Shown here piece after piece: positions 5,406 to 6,018 of a stretch of DNA of 6,018 nucleotides (its first letter is position 1; each line of letters opens with the position of its first letter). The notes below the pieces were generated by a model, which was not told the origin of the DNA, ran no database searches, and was given only the letters and a program-made list of their open reading frames with translations. The stretch covers positions 1 through 6,018 of the forward strand of contig DLOT01000020.1 of the NCBI GenBank assembly GCA_002479715.1, given 5' to 3'. This DNA comes from Ruminococcus sp. UBA7477 (GTDB lineage: Bacteria > Bacillota > Clostridia > Oscillospirales > Ruminococcaceae). The translations under genes and the position numbers were made by a program.

Positions 5406-5414
5406 CTCCTCCTC
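5406..5414 (-). promoter_or_regulatory. Ribosome binding site that sets the ROK start
   Basis: The minus strand reads GAGGAGGAG here, ending 10 nt before the ATG at 5395. A TTG codon at 5416 opens the same frame further upstream, but its second and third codons are this Shine-Dalgarno sequence and it has no good site of its own. Confidence 0.85.
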
Positions 5415-5474
5415 AAAACTATTCGTCTTTTTTAGCTTTCATGAATAATCAAGTTATTTTTTAAAACAAAATAT

Positions 5475-5502
5475 AGTATATCTTTTAACCATGAACTCCA
5501 AA
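5475..5502 (-). promoter_or_regulatory. Possible promoter of the ROK gene
   Basis: On the minus strand TATACT (5475-5480) is a good -10 box. A poor -35 candidate, TTTGGA (5497-5502), lies 16 nt upstream. The predicted start near 5468 leaves a leader of about 70 nt. The weak -35 suggests low or activated expression. The surrounding sequence is very AT-rich, so chance matches are easy. Confidence 0.35.
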
Positions 5503-5543
5503 TTAACAAACCATTAATATTTATACAGTTTACAATTTGTTAA
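5503..5543. promoter_or_regulatory. Inverted repeat upstream of the ROK promoter
   Basis: TTAACAAA (5503-5510) and TTTGTTAA (5536-5543) are perfect 8-bp inverted arms, with centres 33 bp apart, about three helical turns. ROK repressors of the XylR type are known to bind GTTTGTT-like half sites, and the left arm extends to GTTTGTTAA on the minus strand. It may be an autoregulatory operator for the ROK gene, placed just upstream of its predicted promoter. AT-richness weakens the case. Confidence 0.35.
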
Positions 5544-5554
5544 CATATAAATAC

Positions 5555-6018
5555 TTATATTTTACGATCCTTGTTTATAAGCTCCAGAAGTCGGCTTGCC
5601 GTTACCGAAACAGGTCTGCCGGCGCTCACAGCGACGCATATCTTTCTTGCAGGGATCGGCATTTCGGTCTTTATGCAGAAAAGCCTGCCGCTGTCTACAG
5701 CCTCCTTGGCAAATCCGCTCATAACGAAGCCGACTCCGAGCCCGCGCTCGGCGAATTTCACGATCAGCTCGGAGGTGCCAAGCTCAAATTCGGGCGAAAG
5801 CGCAGTGCCGTTTGACTTTAAGAAGCGGTCGATGCTTTTGCGTGTCGAGGTGTTTTTTTCAAGGCAGATAATGGGCAGGGCGTTCAGCTCTCCGAGGCTA
5901 ATTACCTTGCTGCGCAGTGCGGAAAATTTGTCGTTTGCGACGAAAATATCCGAGATCTCGCAAACCTCGGTCAATACGAGATCCCCAACGCCGTCAACAG
6001 GCGTTGTGATAAGTCCGA
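5555..6018 (-). CDS. LysR-type transcriptional regulator, C-terminal effector domain (cut by window edge)
   Basis: About 153 residues of the C-terminal half are present, and the reading frame stays open to the right edge. It begins GLITTPVDGVGDLVL, typical of the first lobe of a LysR substrate-binding domain (G-I-x-x-x-P-V), and continues with VCEISDIFVAND, LPIICLEKNTSTRKSIDRFL (ligand-site loop and second lobe), ELIVKFAERGLGVGFVMSGFAKEAVDSG (the classic V-x-x-G-x-G-I-x-x-x-P hinge region) and a C-terminal RPVSVTASRLLELI helix. The DNA-binding domain lies beyond the window. A TTG codon at 5974 is internal and not a start. It lies 159 bp upstream of the ROK gene on the same strand, with no intrinsic terminator visible between. 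Effector and target are unknown. Sequence before the stop forms an AT-rich palindrome (5545-5560) of doubtful meaning. Confidence 0.9.
   Translation of the reverse strand, partial: GLITTPVDGVGDLVLTEVCEISDIFVANDKFSALRSKVISLGELNALPIICLEKNTSTRKSIDRFLKSNGTALSPEFELGTSELIVKFAERGLGVGFVMSGFAKEAVDSGRLFCIKTEMPIPARKICVAVSAGRPVSVTASRLLELINKDRKI

Noticed and set aside
5396..5416. TTG start giving the ROK protein seven extra residues
   Set aside because: The extra codons are the Shine-Dalgarno sequence itself; the ATG at 5395 is correctly spaced after it.
5537..5815. Plus-strand open frame opposite the LysR domain
   Set aside because: The opposite strand encodes a clear LysR effector domain, and this frame has no domain or ribosome binding site.
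5972..5974. TTG as the start of a 139-residue protein
   Set aside because: The frame stays open upstream to the window edge and encodes further LysR first-lobe sequence, so this is an internal leucine codon.

Overview
The window looks like chromosomal DNA from a Gram-positive gut Firmicute, most likely the Ruminococcus/Oscillospiraceae group. This is an inference from balanced base composition, strong AGGAGG-type ribosome binding sites, an ABC-2 exporter operon followed by a lipoprotein with a Ser/Pro/Glu-rich linker, and NagC-like ROK and LysR regulators. No rRNA, tRNA, CRISPR array, insertion sequence or complete mobile element was seen.

Layout. At the left edge (1-135, minus) lies the N-terminus of an ABC transporter ATPase cut by the window end. 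A 462-bp divergent intergenic region follows. It holds an extended -10 promoter for that gene, two copies of a small hairpin repeat, and two tandem sigma-A-type promoters reading right, with a dyad over the first -10. These drive a likely three-gene operon: an ABC ATPase (598-1362), an overlapping NatB-like ABC-2 permease (1328-2668) and a TraB/GumN-family lipoprotein (2716-3840), closed by a strong intrinsic terminator (3859-3894). The convergent gap that follows (3895-4156) carries three more copies of the hairpin repeat. On the minus strand are a ROK-family transcriptional regulator (4157-5395, start corrected to an ATG behind a strong RBS) and, upstream of it, the C-terminal effector domain of a LysR-type regulator that runs off the right edge (5555-6018).

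How the genes may work together. The ATPase and permease should form one exporter in the cytoplasmic membrane. The lipoprotein would sit on the outer face of that membrane and is transcribed with the pair, which suggests but does not prove a joint role. The ROK and LysR proteins are regulators of unknown targets; nothing ties them directly to the exporter.

The most unusual signal is a dispersed repeat of about 28-33 bp present in five copies at two intergenic sites nearly 4 kb apart. Each copy pairs a GGCGG(C) box with a 6-bp hairpin. The stem bases differ between copies but change in matched pairs, so the secondary structure is conserved rather than just the sequence. Further matched blocks flank the hairpins at both sites, so the two loci look like diverged copies of one larger element.
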